IMG/VR virus record: IMGVR_UViG_3300030104_002911
Location: 1 to 36,252 of that record
Source of the DNA: a virus
Length of the DNA stretch: 36,252 bases
Reading direction: 5' to 3' (one strand)
The notes beneath the pieces are model-generated. The model saw only the letters and a list, made by a program, of their open reading frames with translations. It searched no databases and was not told the origin of the DNA. The translations under genes and the position numbers were made by a program. This document shows, piece by piece, positions 16,659 to 22,500 of the stretch; position 1 is the first letter of the stretch; each line of letters opens with the position of its first letter.

Positions 16659-16812
16659 TTTATTTGATAAATCTAAGTTTGAAACAACTATAGAAAAAAT
16701 CCTTAATCAAATTAATTGTGACAGTATTTTTAGTGATGACGAATATTTTTACACATCAAAAGAAGACAGAGATTTTCACTTTGACCAAAATGTAAAAGAA
16801 AATAAATTATAA
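16636..16812 (+). CDS. Small hypothetical protein, 58 aa
   Basis: ATG 16636 follows AAAGGAG at a good distance, so the short form (MMKIYAYNLFDKSKFETTIE) is preferred over a long in-frame ORF from 16432 that fully shadows the acidic gene. The protein is Asp/Phe/Tyr-rich at the end (SDDEYFYTSKEDRDFHFDQN). No family recognised. The next gene starts 8 bases later. Confidence 0.55.
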   Translation: MMKIYAYNLFDKSKFETTIEKILNQINCDSIFSDDEYFYTSKEDRDFHFDQNVKENKL

Positions 16813-16820
16813 GGGAAAAA

Positions 16821-17084
16821 ATGATGCCTAAGATGGTCACAACACCACTTTCCGATATCGCTAATATCGAATTACTTGATAAGCGATACGATATTTTTGA
16901 CTCTAAAGTTAGAGGTTTAGGTATTCGTATATCACCACATGGTAAAAAAAGTTGGTTTGTAATGAGAATGGTTAATGGTCGTAAGGTTCGTAAGACCTTT
17001 GGCAGTTACCCTGATACTTCTTTAGCTAATGCAAGAAAGTTAGCTAAAGAAATAATATATTTTTATAAAAAATTTAATTTTTAA
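16821..17084 (+). CDS. Orphan integrase N-terminal arm-binding domain (DUF4102-like)
   Basis: An 87-aa protein matching the start of P4-type tyrosine integrases: LSDIANIELLDKRYDIFDSK, VRGLGIRISPHGKKSW, then VNGRKVRKTFGSYPDTSLANARKLA. In full-length integrases this arm-type DNA-binding domain precedes the core-binding and catalytic domains. Here translation stops after a degenerate end (EIIYFYKKFNF) and no catalytic RHRY residues are encoded downstream in any frame; the following bases encode other small genes. It is either a decayed integrase or a reused stand-alone DNA-binding domain. Codon use looks like that of neighbours and the frame is intact, favouring reuse. Confidence 0.75.
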   Translation: MMPKMVTTPLSDIANIELLDKRYDIFDSKVRGLGIRISPHGKKSWFVMRMVNGRKVRKTFGSYPDTSLANARKLAKEIIYFYKKFNF

Positions 17085-17100
17085 ATTTAAGGAGAGCAGA

Positions 17101-17280
17101 ATGACTGATGAGGAGTTAAAGGATAGAATTAAAAAACTCAACAGAAGGTTGGAAGAGGAAACTGATAAATCCAATCCTGATAAAGAGTTAGCATCTATAA
17201 TAAAGACTGATTTAATCAACGCACTCAGAGAACTTGTTACAAGAATGGAGAGTGGTTGGAAAAAAAAGAACTATAACTAA
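17101..17280 (+). CDS. Small coiled-coil hypothetical protein, 59 aa
   Basis: ATG 17101 is preceded by AAGGAGAGCAG, an excellent ribosome site. The protein is almost entirely charged helix (EELKDRIKKLNRRLEEETDK, then a second helix ASIIKTDLINALRELVTRME), ending KKKNYN. It overlaps the next start by one base (TAATG). A short coiled-coil protein of unknown role. Confidence 0.6.
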   Translation: MTDEELKDRIKKLNRRLEEETDKSNPDKELASIIKTDLINALRELVTRMESGWKKKNYN

Positions 17281-17471
17281 TGTTAGTTATAGAAACGTAC
17301 ATGATGGTATTCTTTACGGCTACGCTAGAAATAGTTGCAGTAGCATTTAGAGATTACGATCTATGTGTACAAGTTGTGATGCACTTACAAGGGGAATTAT
17401 CAGACCAATGTTATTCAAGATATAACTACATGGATATTCCCCCACCAAGACCAACAATATTAGAAAGGTAA
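17280..17471 (+). CDS. Small hypothetical protein with hydrophobic N-terminus, 63 aa
   Basis: Starts on the previous stop. Residues 1-22 are hydrophobic (MLVIETYMMVFFTATLEIVAVA) and could be a membrane or signal segment; the remainder has two cysteines and ends YNYMDIPPPRPTILER. No family recognised. It is followed after 5 bases by another very small gene. Confidence 0.45.
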   Translation: MLVIETYMMVFFTATLEIVAVAFRDYDLCVQVVMHLQGELSDQCYSRYNYMDIPPPRPTILER

Positions 17472-17476
17472 AACAA

Positions 17477-17587
17477 ATGACCGATACGAGTGAAAGACTA
17501 GCTATCCAAAGAATTTTATCCGATCTAAGATATTTGCCAAAAGAGAAGGCTGATAAAATTAGAGCTATTTTAGAAAATAGCACTTGA
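17477..17587 (+). CDS. Very small hypothetical protein, 36 aa
   Basis: ATG 17477 follows gaaagg at a fitting distance. The 36 residues form one or two charged helices (ERLAIQRILSDLRYLPKEKA, then KIRAILENST). The TGA stop overlaps the TTGACC of the next regulatory region. Supported by ribosome site and operon spacing only. Confidence 0.45.
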   Translation: MTDTSERLAIQRILSDLRYLPKEKADKIRAILENST

Positions 17588-17623
17588 CCATATTTGGTAA
17601 TCTATGGTAAAAGTTGGTATATT
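17584..17623 (+). promoter_or_regulatory. Class B promoter/operator with three phased heptamers
   Basis: TTTGGTA (17593-17599), TATGGTA (17603-17609) and GTTGGTA (17613-17619) repeat at exactly 10 bp. The last overlaps a -10-like TATATT (17618-17623); TTGACC is at 17584-17589. The same phased element covers the ribbon-helix-helix gene's own promoter, making that protein the likely regulator of the 17647 gene. Confidence 0.55.
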
Positions 17624-17646
17624 AATTAAACAAAAGAGGTAAAAAA

Positions 17647-17970
17647 ATGCAAATTGTTGATTCCGCTATGAAATTTTCAAATCTATTAAAAAATATTTCC
17701 GTACAAGGAGAAGAAGGCAAGCCAAAGGTAGTTTTTTGGCAAGGCAAAGAGGCTCCTACACTTAAAGAATCACAAACTATCGTGGGTGGATTAATTGAGT
17801 GTGTTGCGGAAATTTACCACAATGAAACTAGGATTAAGGACGTAGATATTATTATTAATGAAGAGGGTTTACTCATTGGTCTTGAATTAAATGAGGCTGC
17901 AAAAGAATTTTGCAAAATCCCTTTAGCAGGTAATGTACTTGTTCTTAAAGGTGAGCAAAGGTTGAAGTAA
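17647..17970 (+). CDS. DUF3846-like protein
   Basis: A 107-aa protein whose second half fits DUF3846: TIVGGLIECVAEI, then DIIINEEGLLIGLELNEAA, then IPLAGNVLVLKGEQ. The family is frequent in phages and mobile elements and has no assigned function that I know. AGAGG lies about 6 bases before the ATG. The gene is first after a phased operator (17593-17619), so its expression is probably controlled by the ribbon-helix-helix protein. It overlaps the next start by one base. Confidence 0.7.
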   Translation: MQIVDSAMKFSNLLKNISVQGEEGKPKVVFWQGKEAPTLKESQTIVGGLIECVAEIYHNETRIKDVDIIINEEGLLIGLELNEAAKEFCKIPLAGNVLVLKGEQRLK

Positions 17971-18158
17971 TGCCTATTCCATATGTAAATAGATATTACA
18001 TGATGAAACTCAATGTTAAGGTGGGCAATATATTTGACCACCTTAATAAAGAAGAAATTGATTGGCTTATAGCAGAAGCTAGTGACATGAAAACAGATAT
18101 AGGAGTTGTAGTAGCATCTATCATTAAAGATGCGTATTTTGAAGAGCAGGATATGTAA
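17970..18158 (+). CDS. Small helical hypothetical protein, 62 aa
   Basis: Starts on the previous stop (TAATG); an in-frame ATG at 18000 is an alternative. The C-terminal part, EIDWLIAEASDMKTDIGVVV followed by ASIIKDAYFEE, looks like the two helices of a ribbon-helix-helix or similar small DNA-binding fold, but the preceding strand is not convincing. It precedes the methyltransferase gene by two bases and is likely cotranscribed with it. Confidence 0.5.
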   Translation: MPIPYVNRYYMMKLNVKVGNIFDHLNKEEIDWLIAEASDMKTDIGVVVASIIKDAYFEEQDM

Positions 18159-18160
18159 AC

Positions 18161-19324
18161 ATGACTGCAACTTATATAAAAATACTTCAAGGAAATTGTT
18201 TAAAAACTTTATCTTCTTTAAAAGATAAGTCTGTAAATACTTGTGTTACCTCGCCCCCTTATTGGGGTTTAAGAGATTATGGAACTGCTGAATGGCAGGG
18301 AGGTGATCCAGATTGTCTACATATGAGAACAACAAAAATAAGCAAAGACACTGCTACTGGTCATAAAGGAATGTTCGATCAGGGAAGTGTTGTAGGTGAT
18401 GCAATCTATAAATCTAAATGTCCTAAATGTGGTGCAACTAGAAAAGATGAACAACTTGGTTTAGAGGAAACACCAGAGGAATTTGCAGAAAATCTGGTAA
18501 AGTTGTTTCGTGAAGTCAGAAGAGTTTTGCGTGATGATGGTACTGTTTGGTTAAATCTTGGCGATAGTTATTGTAGTTCAAGACCAATGGGAACAAGTGG
18601 TAATTCAGACAATGTTGGCAATGCCTACAAAAAACATACAGAGAAAAATTTTGATTTTGGAAGAATAGGAAAAACTTCAATGTTAAAAACAAATCAACAT
18701 AGGGGTAGAGGAAAAGTTGTAAATAATTTAAAACAAAAAGACCTTATTGGTATCCCTTTTCGAGTTGCTTTTGCATTACAAAATGATGGTTGGTATTTGC
18801 GTCAGGATATTATTTGGCACAAACCTAATCCAATGCCAGAAAGTGTAACAGATCGTTGCACAAAGGCACATGAGTATATATTTTTATTAAGTAAGTCACC
18901 AAAGTATTATTATGACAGTGAAGCTATTAAAGAAAAAGTTAAACAAGATTGGGGTACAAGAGATAGATCAAGTGGGAAATATCACAATGAGGGAACTGGT
19001 TTACAACCTCACAGTGGACTTGAAAAATCTTATGAAACAAAAAACAAACGCTCTGTATGGTCAGTATCTCCCATAGCTTACAAGGAAGCACACTTTGCAA
19101 CCTATCCTCCAGAGCTTATTAAGCCATGTATTCTGGCAGGTTGTCCAGAGGGAGGTACAGTACTAGATCCATTTGGTGGGTCAGGAACAACTGCACAAGT
19201 TGCAAATAATCTAAATAGAAACGCTATTCTATGTGAACTAAACCCAGAATACGTTGAAATTGCGAAGGATCGCTTACATCAAAGTCTAGGAATGTTTCTT
19301 AATTTAACCGTTGAAAAACCATAA
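18161..19324 (+). CDS. Beta-class DNA methyltransferase (N6-adenine or N4-cytosine)
   Basis: A 387-aa enzyme with catalytic motif IV TSPPYWGLRDYG (30-41) ahead of the AdoMet-binding motif I VLDPFGGSGTT (about 336-346), the beta-class order. SPPY and the overall layout fit amino-methyltransferases; base and target site cannot be read from sequence. A CPKCG...C-type stretch at about 87-95 might be half of a zinc site. No restriction endonuclease gene is adjacent, so it is an orphan enzyme, most likely protecting phage DNA from host restriction or marking it for regulation or packaging. It follows the 17970 gene by two bases. Confidence 0.9.
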   Translation: MTATYIKILQGNCLKTLSSLKDKSVNTCVTSPPYWGLRDYGTAEWQGGDPDCLHMRTTKISKDTATGHKGMFDQGSVVGDAIYKSKCPKCGATRKDEQLGLEETPEEFAENLVKLFREVRRVLRDDGTVWLNLGDSYCSSRPMGTSGNSDNVGNAYKKHTEKNFDFGRIGKTSMLKTNQHRGRGKVVNNLKQKDLIGIPFRVAFALQNDGWYLRQDIIWHKPNPMPESVTDRCTKAHEYIFLLSKSPKYYYDSEAIKEKVKQDWGTRDRSSGKYHNEGTGLQPHSGLEKSYETKNKRSVWSVSPIAYKEAHFATYPPELIKPCILAGCPEGGTVLDPFGGSGTTAQVANNLNRNAILCELNPEYVEIAKDRLHQSLGMFLNLTVEKP

Positions 19325-19337
19325 AAAGGAATAAAAA

Positions 19338-19610
19338 ATGAACACAGAAGAATTTATTAAGAATTATAAATATAAAAAAAATTATAACAGATTAAAAGTA
19401 AAAAACAGATTAGTTAATAAAAGATATAGAAAATCTATGAATATTATTAACTTTCAATACAGTAAACCAGAAAAAGCAAAAGCATTTGGTACGTTTAATA
19501 CTTTTGAAGAAATGGGCATGATGCCAACAGTGGATCCAATCCAGGAAAACGAAGACTTGTTCGATTTAGTATACAATATTAAGCGAGGCCACACTGGTTT
19601 AGAAGTTTAA
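19338..19610 (+). CDS. Basic hypothetical protein, 90 aa
   Basis: ATG 19338 follows aaaaggaataaaaa. The first 40 residues are very Lys/Arg/Tyr/Asn-rich (NYKYKKNYNRLKVKNRLVNK) and may bind nucleic acid; the rest is neutral to acidic (FNTFEEMGMMPTVDPIQENE). No family recognised. It is the last gene before the structured non-coding region. Confidence 0.5.
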   Translation: MNTEEFIKNYKYKKNYNRLKVKNRLVNKRYRKSMNIINFQYSKPEKAKAFGTFNTFEEMGMMPTVDPIQENEDLFDLVYNIKRGHTGLEV

Positions 19611-19835
19611 AGGAACGTAAGCAGGGAGAGCGTAATTGTGAAAAGATGAGCTTTTACAATTTGGTCGTTTTTTGTATTCATTGTTCGACAACATCCCCTG
19701 CACCAAAGGCGATCCCACAGATGTAAATTAAGCAATATAGTTTACATCCACCTAGATTGTGACTTTGGCGATTAGGACACGATACGTTTAGCCCTCCCAT
19801 ACTCAAATATGGGGGGCATCTTATTAAATTAATCC
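19611..19835 (+). other. Non-coding region with nested stems; candidate structured RNA
   Basis: No convincing gene. Stems seen: AATTGT-G-AAAAG (19634-19645) with CTTTTACAATT (19651-19661); CCAAAG (19703-19708) with CTTTGG (19763-19768), enclosing CACA/TGTG (19716-19719, 19758-19761) and ATGTAAA/TTTACAT (19721-19727, 19741-19747); then GCCCTCCCATA (19791-19801) with TATGGGGGGC (19808-19817), a possible terminator. A class C half-site ATTGTTCGAC is at 19680-19689. It is not a tRNA: there is no T-loop consensus or CCA-acceptor pairing. Confidence 0.4.
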
Positions 19836-19864
19836 TTGACATTAATGCAACTATTGCATATATT
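19836..19864 (+). promoter_or_regulatory. Class A promoter of the GGCT-like gene
   Basis: Consensus TTGACA (19836-19841), a 17-base spacer and TATATT (19859-19864). The spacer holds ATGCAA-CTA-TTGCAT (19845-19859), a class A palindrome ending at the -10 box. This is one of the two cleanest promoters in the window. Confidence 0.75.
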
Positions 19865-19872
19865 ATATTTCG

Positions 19873-19889
19873 AAAGGAGGTGAAAACCT
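19873..19889 (+). other. Strong Shine-Dalgarno inside a small hairpin
   Basis: AAAGGAGGTG is close to a perfect anti-16S match. AGGT (19878-19881) can pair with ACCT (19886-19889) around a GAAA tetraloop, partly hiding the site ahead of ATG 19891. This could give temperature- or protein-dependent translation of the GGCT-like gene. Confidence 0.4.
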
Positions 19890-19890
19890 T

Positions 19891-20322
19891 ATGATTTATA
19901 TTGCTTACGGCAGTAACTTAAACAAAGAACAGATGTCTTTCAGATGTCCTAATGCTACACCACTTGGTAAAATGTATTTACCAGACTACAAGCTAGTATT
20001 TAGAGGTGTGGCTGACATCATTAAGAAAGAAGGCGAGTTTGTACCAGTAGGTATCTGGGATGTTACAGATGATTGCGTCAAAGCACTCGACAGATATGAG
20101 GGTGCTCCAAGACTATACCAAAGGGTAGATGTTGGTATGGGCTTTACTTACATGATGCGACATAGAGATTATGCAGTTCCTAGTGACCGATATTTTGAGT
20201 CTATCAGGAGAGGTTATCAGGACTTTGATATGTACGATAAGGTAACTATCGAAAAGCTATACGAAGCTTATGACGAAGCTACAGATATGTACGATTTAAA
20301 CTATGACGAATTAGCTAGATAA
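19891..20322 (+). CDS. Gamma-glutamylcyclotransferase-like (AIG2/GGCT fold) protein
   Basis: A 143-aa protein with the GGCT signature AYGSNL (5-10) that binds the gamma-glutamyl group, and the catalytic-type glutamate E70 in LDRYEGAP. The C-terminal YAVPSDRYFESIRRGYQDF is also typical of bacterial and phage members. Characterised family members release gamma-glutamyl groups as 5-oxoproline; phage members have no established substrate that I know. The gene is a stand-alone unit with its own class A promoter, a very strong ribosome site and a terminator overlapping its stop. An amidoligase gene lies 2.5 kb away, and the two activities would be chemically opposed. Confidence 0.85.
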   Translation: MIYIAYGSNLNKEQMSFRCPNATPLGKMYLPDYKLVFRGVADIIKKEGEFVPVGIWDVTDDCVKALDRYEGAPRLYQRVDVGMGFTYMMRHRDYAVPSDRYFESIRRGYQDFDMYDKVTIEKLYEAYDEATDMYDLNYDELAR

Positions 20323-20347
20323 CCCCCTATATTGGGGGTTACTTTTT
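20321..20347 (+). terminator. Rho-independent terminator after the GGCT-like gene
   Basis: AACCCCC (20321-20327) pairs with GGGGGTT (20334-20340) around TATATT, followed by ACTTTTT. The stem begins inside the TAA stop codon (20320-20322). Confidence 0.8.
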
Positions 20348-20595
20348 CCATTTCCAGAGTTCCACTCGTGGAAAAACTTCAGTGGAAATTATAACCTACT
20401 GTTTTTAAACAATTATTTTTAAAGTTTCCAGAGTTCCATTTGGGTCGTGGAAGTTTAAGAATATACTGTAAGTCATTGTTTTTAAACGAGTTCCACAGTT
20501 CCACGAGTTCCACTCTCTATAGAGAGAGGTATATGGGTCTGGAAGAACCCATTATACCTTCTACTGATAGTACCTTGTCAGTGGAATTTTTTTTT
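20348..20595 (+). repeat. Iteron-like GTTCCAC repeats upstream of the small terminase gene
   Basis: Non-coding. An imperfect direct duplication of about 75 bp: TTTCCAGAGTTCCA occurs at 20351-20364 and 20425-20438, each followed by TCGTGGAA and then by TGTTTTTAAAC (20400-20410, 20478-20488). A third cluster reads GTTCCACAGTTCCAC then GAGTTCCAC around 20490-20512, and GTGGAA recurs at 20581-20586. GTTCCA and its complement occur on both strands. Such iterons can serve as replication or packaging (pac) sites; the small terminase gene follows directly. Confidence 0.65.
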
Positions 20596-20637
20596 GATAT
20601 TATCCCATAACACCATAACACGAGGAATTGTTCGATT

Positions 20638-21174
20638 ATGCCTAAGTTCGGAGATAATATGACTAAAGAACAGTCGGTAGCAGGATACCGAAGGTTGAAT
20701 AAGAAACAACAAGAGTTTCTGAATAACTATGTGCATAAAGATATGACCCAAACAGCTTCTGCTAGAGAAGCAGGATATTCAAACCCCACAGTTGACGCAG
20801 TAAGGCTCTTACGCATTGTTGCAGTACAAGAACGACTAGATGAGATGAGAGGGGAGTTAGAGAGCAAATTTGGTGTCACTGTAGCGAAGTCTGTAAGAGA
20901 TCTACAGTTCATTCGTGACAAAGCACTTGATTTAGGTAAATTCGGTGATGCGATAAGGGCTGAAGAGCTAAGATTAAAGGCGACAGGACTACTTGTTAAC
21001 AAAACCCATGTAAAGCACGAGAACGTGGATGCAATGTCACGAGAGCAAATCCTTGAAAAACTAGGGGATTTTATGAAGATAGCTCAGTCACGCATGAAGG
21101 ATATTACGCCTGACCCAGATAATCCCAACAAAATAGTTGATAATAGCGAGAATGTGGTAATACCAGCAGAATAA
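20638..21174 (+). CDS. terS: Terminase small subunit
   Basis: A 178-aa protein with the Terminase_2 pattern: LNKKQQEFLNNYVHKDMTQ, helix-turn-helix ASAREAGYSNPTV, then a long oligomerisation helix (VQERLDEMRGELESKFGVTV) and a C-terminal helical region. Small terminases form rings that recognise viral DNA and hand it to the large subunit, here encoded 6.7 kb away, an unusual separation. ATG 20638 overlaps a class C half-site and has GAGG only at long distance; ATG 20659 has GGAG 5 bases upstream and may be the true start. The C-terminus is polar and low in conservation cues (DPDNPNKIVDNSENV). Confidence 0.85.
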   Translation: MPKFGDNMTKEQSVAGYRRLNKKQQEFLNNYVHKDMTQTASAREAGYSNPTVDAVRLLRIVAVQERLDEMRGELESKFGVTVAKSVRDLQFIRDKALDLGKFGDAIRAEELRLKATGLLVNKTHVKHENVDAMSREQILEKLGDFMKIAQSRMKDITPDPDNPNKIVDNSENVVIPAE

Positions 21175-21600
21175 CAATCGGGCCTGCCTCAAACGGACTT
21201 GTTCGGTTTAATCGGAGCTGGCAGAGTTGGGCACACCTGCTGTTGCAGTATTTTTTTGAATCGGAGCCAGCATCGGAGCCATAAGTCGAAAACTTGTTCG
21301 GTTTAAGCACCCTGTGCAGTAGCTCCACGCCAGGGAAGTCTGCCGTGCCCCAGCTGCCCTGGCTGTTTCTTCGGATCAAACCGAATAATTGTTCGGATTC
21401 GGGCCGCTGTTTACCTGGTCGGGCCGCTGGATTGGGGTGTTTTCCCTGGCAATACTCTCCGTGACTTCCTCGAAATCGCTGCCTTCCCTGGCAGCCGCCC
21501 TGGGCAGCAACAGTAAAACCGAACATTTGTTCGACTTATTCCCCTGGGAACCAGGCTGCAGTTGCCAGGAGAGCTGCCGTAAATTTTTTTTTATTTTTTT
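21175..21600 (+). repeat. GC-rich non-coding repeat block with four class C palindromes
   Basis: About 425 bases with no credible gene, much richer in GC than the surrounding genes. Class C sites: 21191-21212, 21282-21306, 21377-21400 and 21515-21540, sharing the core form CGAAC-N4-GTTCG with flanking TTAAG/CTTAA-like arms (best CGAACATTTGTTCG at 21520-21533). Two other short families are interspersed: CCTGG/CCAGG-CAGC words (for example CCCTGGCAGCC at 21486-21496) and TCGGA(G/T) words (21212, 21260, 21273, 21371, 21393). The block ends in a T/A tract at 21582-21601. Confidence 0.65.
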
Positions 21601-21601
21601 A

Positions 21602-21649
21602 ATTTAGTTGTTGACAGGGTTGGGAGAGTATGGTAACTTATGGTATATT
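21602..21649 (+). promoter_or_regulatory. Promoter with class B phased heptamers
   Basis: ATTTAGTTGTTGACA (21602-21616) includes a consensus -35; a 14/15 copy is at 22065-22079. TATGGTA occurs at 21629-21635 and 21639-21645, 10 bp apart, running into TATATT (21644-21649). The exact -10 is uncertain because no good box lies 17 bases from TTGACA. It is the likely promoter for the 21671 gene, with control by the ribbon-helix-helix protein inferred. Confidence 0.6.
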
Positions 21650-21670
21650 ATATAGAAAGGGAACGACACA

Positions 21671-21892
21671 ATGCGAGAATACAATGGACATAGATCTTGG
21701 AACTCTTGGAATATTTGTCTGTGGATCTATAACGATGAACCACTTTACAGATACGCAAGAGATTTAGTTTTAAATCACGGAGTAAAGAAAGCCGTAAAGA
21801 TTATGGCTGAAGATTTCAAAGGAAGACGAACACCTGATGGCGGTGTTTATAATCATCTTAGTATCAAGTTAGCTTTAGAACATATCGAATAA
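21671..21892 (+). CDS. Small phage protein with SWNxWNxxLWIxND signature
   Basis: A 73-aa protein beginning MREYNGHRSWNSWNICLWIYNDEPLYRYA (split here as GHRSWNSWN and LWIYNDEPLYR). I recognise this Trp-rich start from small proteins found in many phages (DUF7249-like); their function is unknown to me. The middle KAVKIMAEDFKGRRTPDGG is basic. gaaaggg lies 11 bases before the ATG. It is a single-gene unit: its own promoter with phased operators and its own terminator at 21918. Confidence 0.65.
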   Translation: MREYNGHRSWNSWNICLWIYNDEPLYRYARDLVLNHGVKKAVKIMAEDFKGRRTPDGGVYNHLSIKLALEHIE

Positions 21893-21917
21893 TCGGATCG
21901 GAGTTAAATCGAACAAA

Positions 21918-21949
21918 ACCTCCAGCAGAAATGTTGGGGGTTTTTTTTT
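21918..21949 (+). terminator. Rho-independent terminator after the 21671 gene
   Basis: ACCTCCAGC (21918-21926) pairs over nine positions, with G-U pairs, with GTTGGGGGT (21933-21941), followed by a run of T. A class C half-site (AAATCGAACAAAA) lies just before the stem. Confidence 0.8.
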
Positions 21950-22060
21950 GTCCTGCTGGCAGCCGCTGCTGGATTCTTTTAAGTCGAACATTTGTTCGAG
22001 TTCTTTCCTGTAGCGGCTGGACGCTGCTACCTGCAGCCAGTAAAAAAAAGTTTATTTTTT
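21950..22060 (+). repeat. Short GC-rich repeat block with class C palindrome
   Basis: Non-coding. TCGAACATTTGTTCGA at 21984-21999 is the cleanest class C core, flanked by AAG and GTT. It is preceded by CTGCTGGCAGCCGCTGCTGG and followed by GCGGCTGGACGCTGCTACC, the CTGGCAGC word family also seen at 21175-21600. It ends in an A/T tract (22042-22064) before the next promoter. Confidence 0.6.
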
Positions 22061-22064
22061 TTTC

Positions 22065-22102
22065 ATTTAGGTGTTGACACAATGCAATCATTGCATTATA
22101 TT
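22065..22102 (+). promoter_or_regulatory. Class A promoter of the 22141-22433 genes
   Basis: TTGACA (22074-22079), a 17-base spacer and TATATT (22097-22102), with ATGCAA-TCA-TTGCAT (22082-22096) in the spacer. The upstream ATTTAGGTG is shared with promoter 21602. It is practically identical in design to the promoter at 19836. Confidence 0.75.
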
Positions 22103-22140
22103 ATATATATAAACGCAAACACAAAAGAAGGATTAGTAAA

Positions 22141-22347
22141 ATGACTTTAGAAATTAATAAGAAACATGGTAGCCCTTATGATCGTGGAAGTGCAGACTTT
22201 TATTATCATAGAGATTTTGATCCTCACTACTGGCCTCAAGGAACTGGACACGGCACAAGGGTCGAGCAAAAAGATATGACTTTAGTAGAGCAAACTGATT
22301 ATATGCTTGGCTACACAGAACAAGTGGAGCAAAAAGTATGGGATTAA
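22141..22347 (+). CDS. Small phage protein (GSPYDRGSADxYYxR type)
   Basis: A 68-aa protein with GSPYDRGSADFYYHRDFDPH followed by YWPQGTGHGTRV and, at the end, VEQTDYMLGYTEQVEQKVWD. This pattern is familiar from small conserved phage proteins without an assigned function. gaaggatt lies before the ATG. It overlaps the following 31-aa gene by 10 bases. Confidence 0.65.
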   Translation: MTLEINKKHGSPYDRGSADFYYHRDFDPHYWPQGTGHGTRVEQKDMTLVEQTDYMLGYTEQVEQKVWD

Positions 22348-22433
22348 AAGAAAAAATTTGGAACGTCATTGAAGGATTTGCCTTGATGGCGGTTGTCGGA
22401 GGAGCGATTTGGCTTATGCACTTACTCGGATAA
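22338..22433 (+). CDS. Single-span membrane peptide, 31 aa
   Basis: ATG 22338 has GGAG (22326-22329) 8 bases upstream, inside the previous gene. The peptide is MGLKEKIWNVIE followed by a hydrophobic helix (GFALMAVVGGAIWLMHLLG), so a basic head and one membrane span. Such peptides in phages can act as small inhibitors or holin-like factors; nothing here decides. It ends 42 bases before a strong terminator. Confidence 0.5.
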   Translation: MGLKEKIWNVIEGFALMAVVGGAIWLMHLLG

Positions 22434-22475
22434 TATTATTTACAATTATATTTGCCTACGTCACGGCATACCTGT

Positions 22476-22500
22476 AGCCCCCACTTTGGGGGCTTTTTTT
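22476..22500 (+). terminator. Rho-independent terminator after the 22141-22433 genes
   Basis: AGCCCCC (22476-22482) pairs with GGGGGCT (22488-22494) around ACTTT, followed by TTTTTT. Confidence 0.85.

Noticed and set aside
19695-19790. tRNA gene
   Set aside because: Stems exist but there is no T-loop consensus, no anticodon arm of the right size and no 7-bp acceptor stem.
20348-20595. CRISPR array
   Set aside because: Repeats are short, imperfect, unevenly spaced and on both strands, with no spacer structure and no cas genes; the Cas4-like nuclease at 12798 is a phage recombination type.
21104-21526. 140-aa minus-strand ORF across the GC-rich block
   Set aside because: It is composed of the repeat words read in one frame, overlaps terS, has no ribosome site and has an odd composition; the open frame is explained by high GC.
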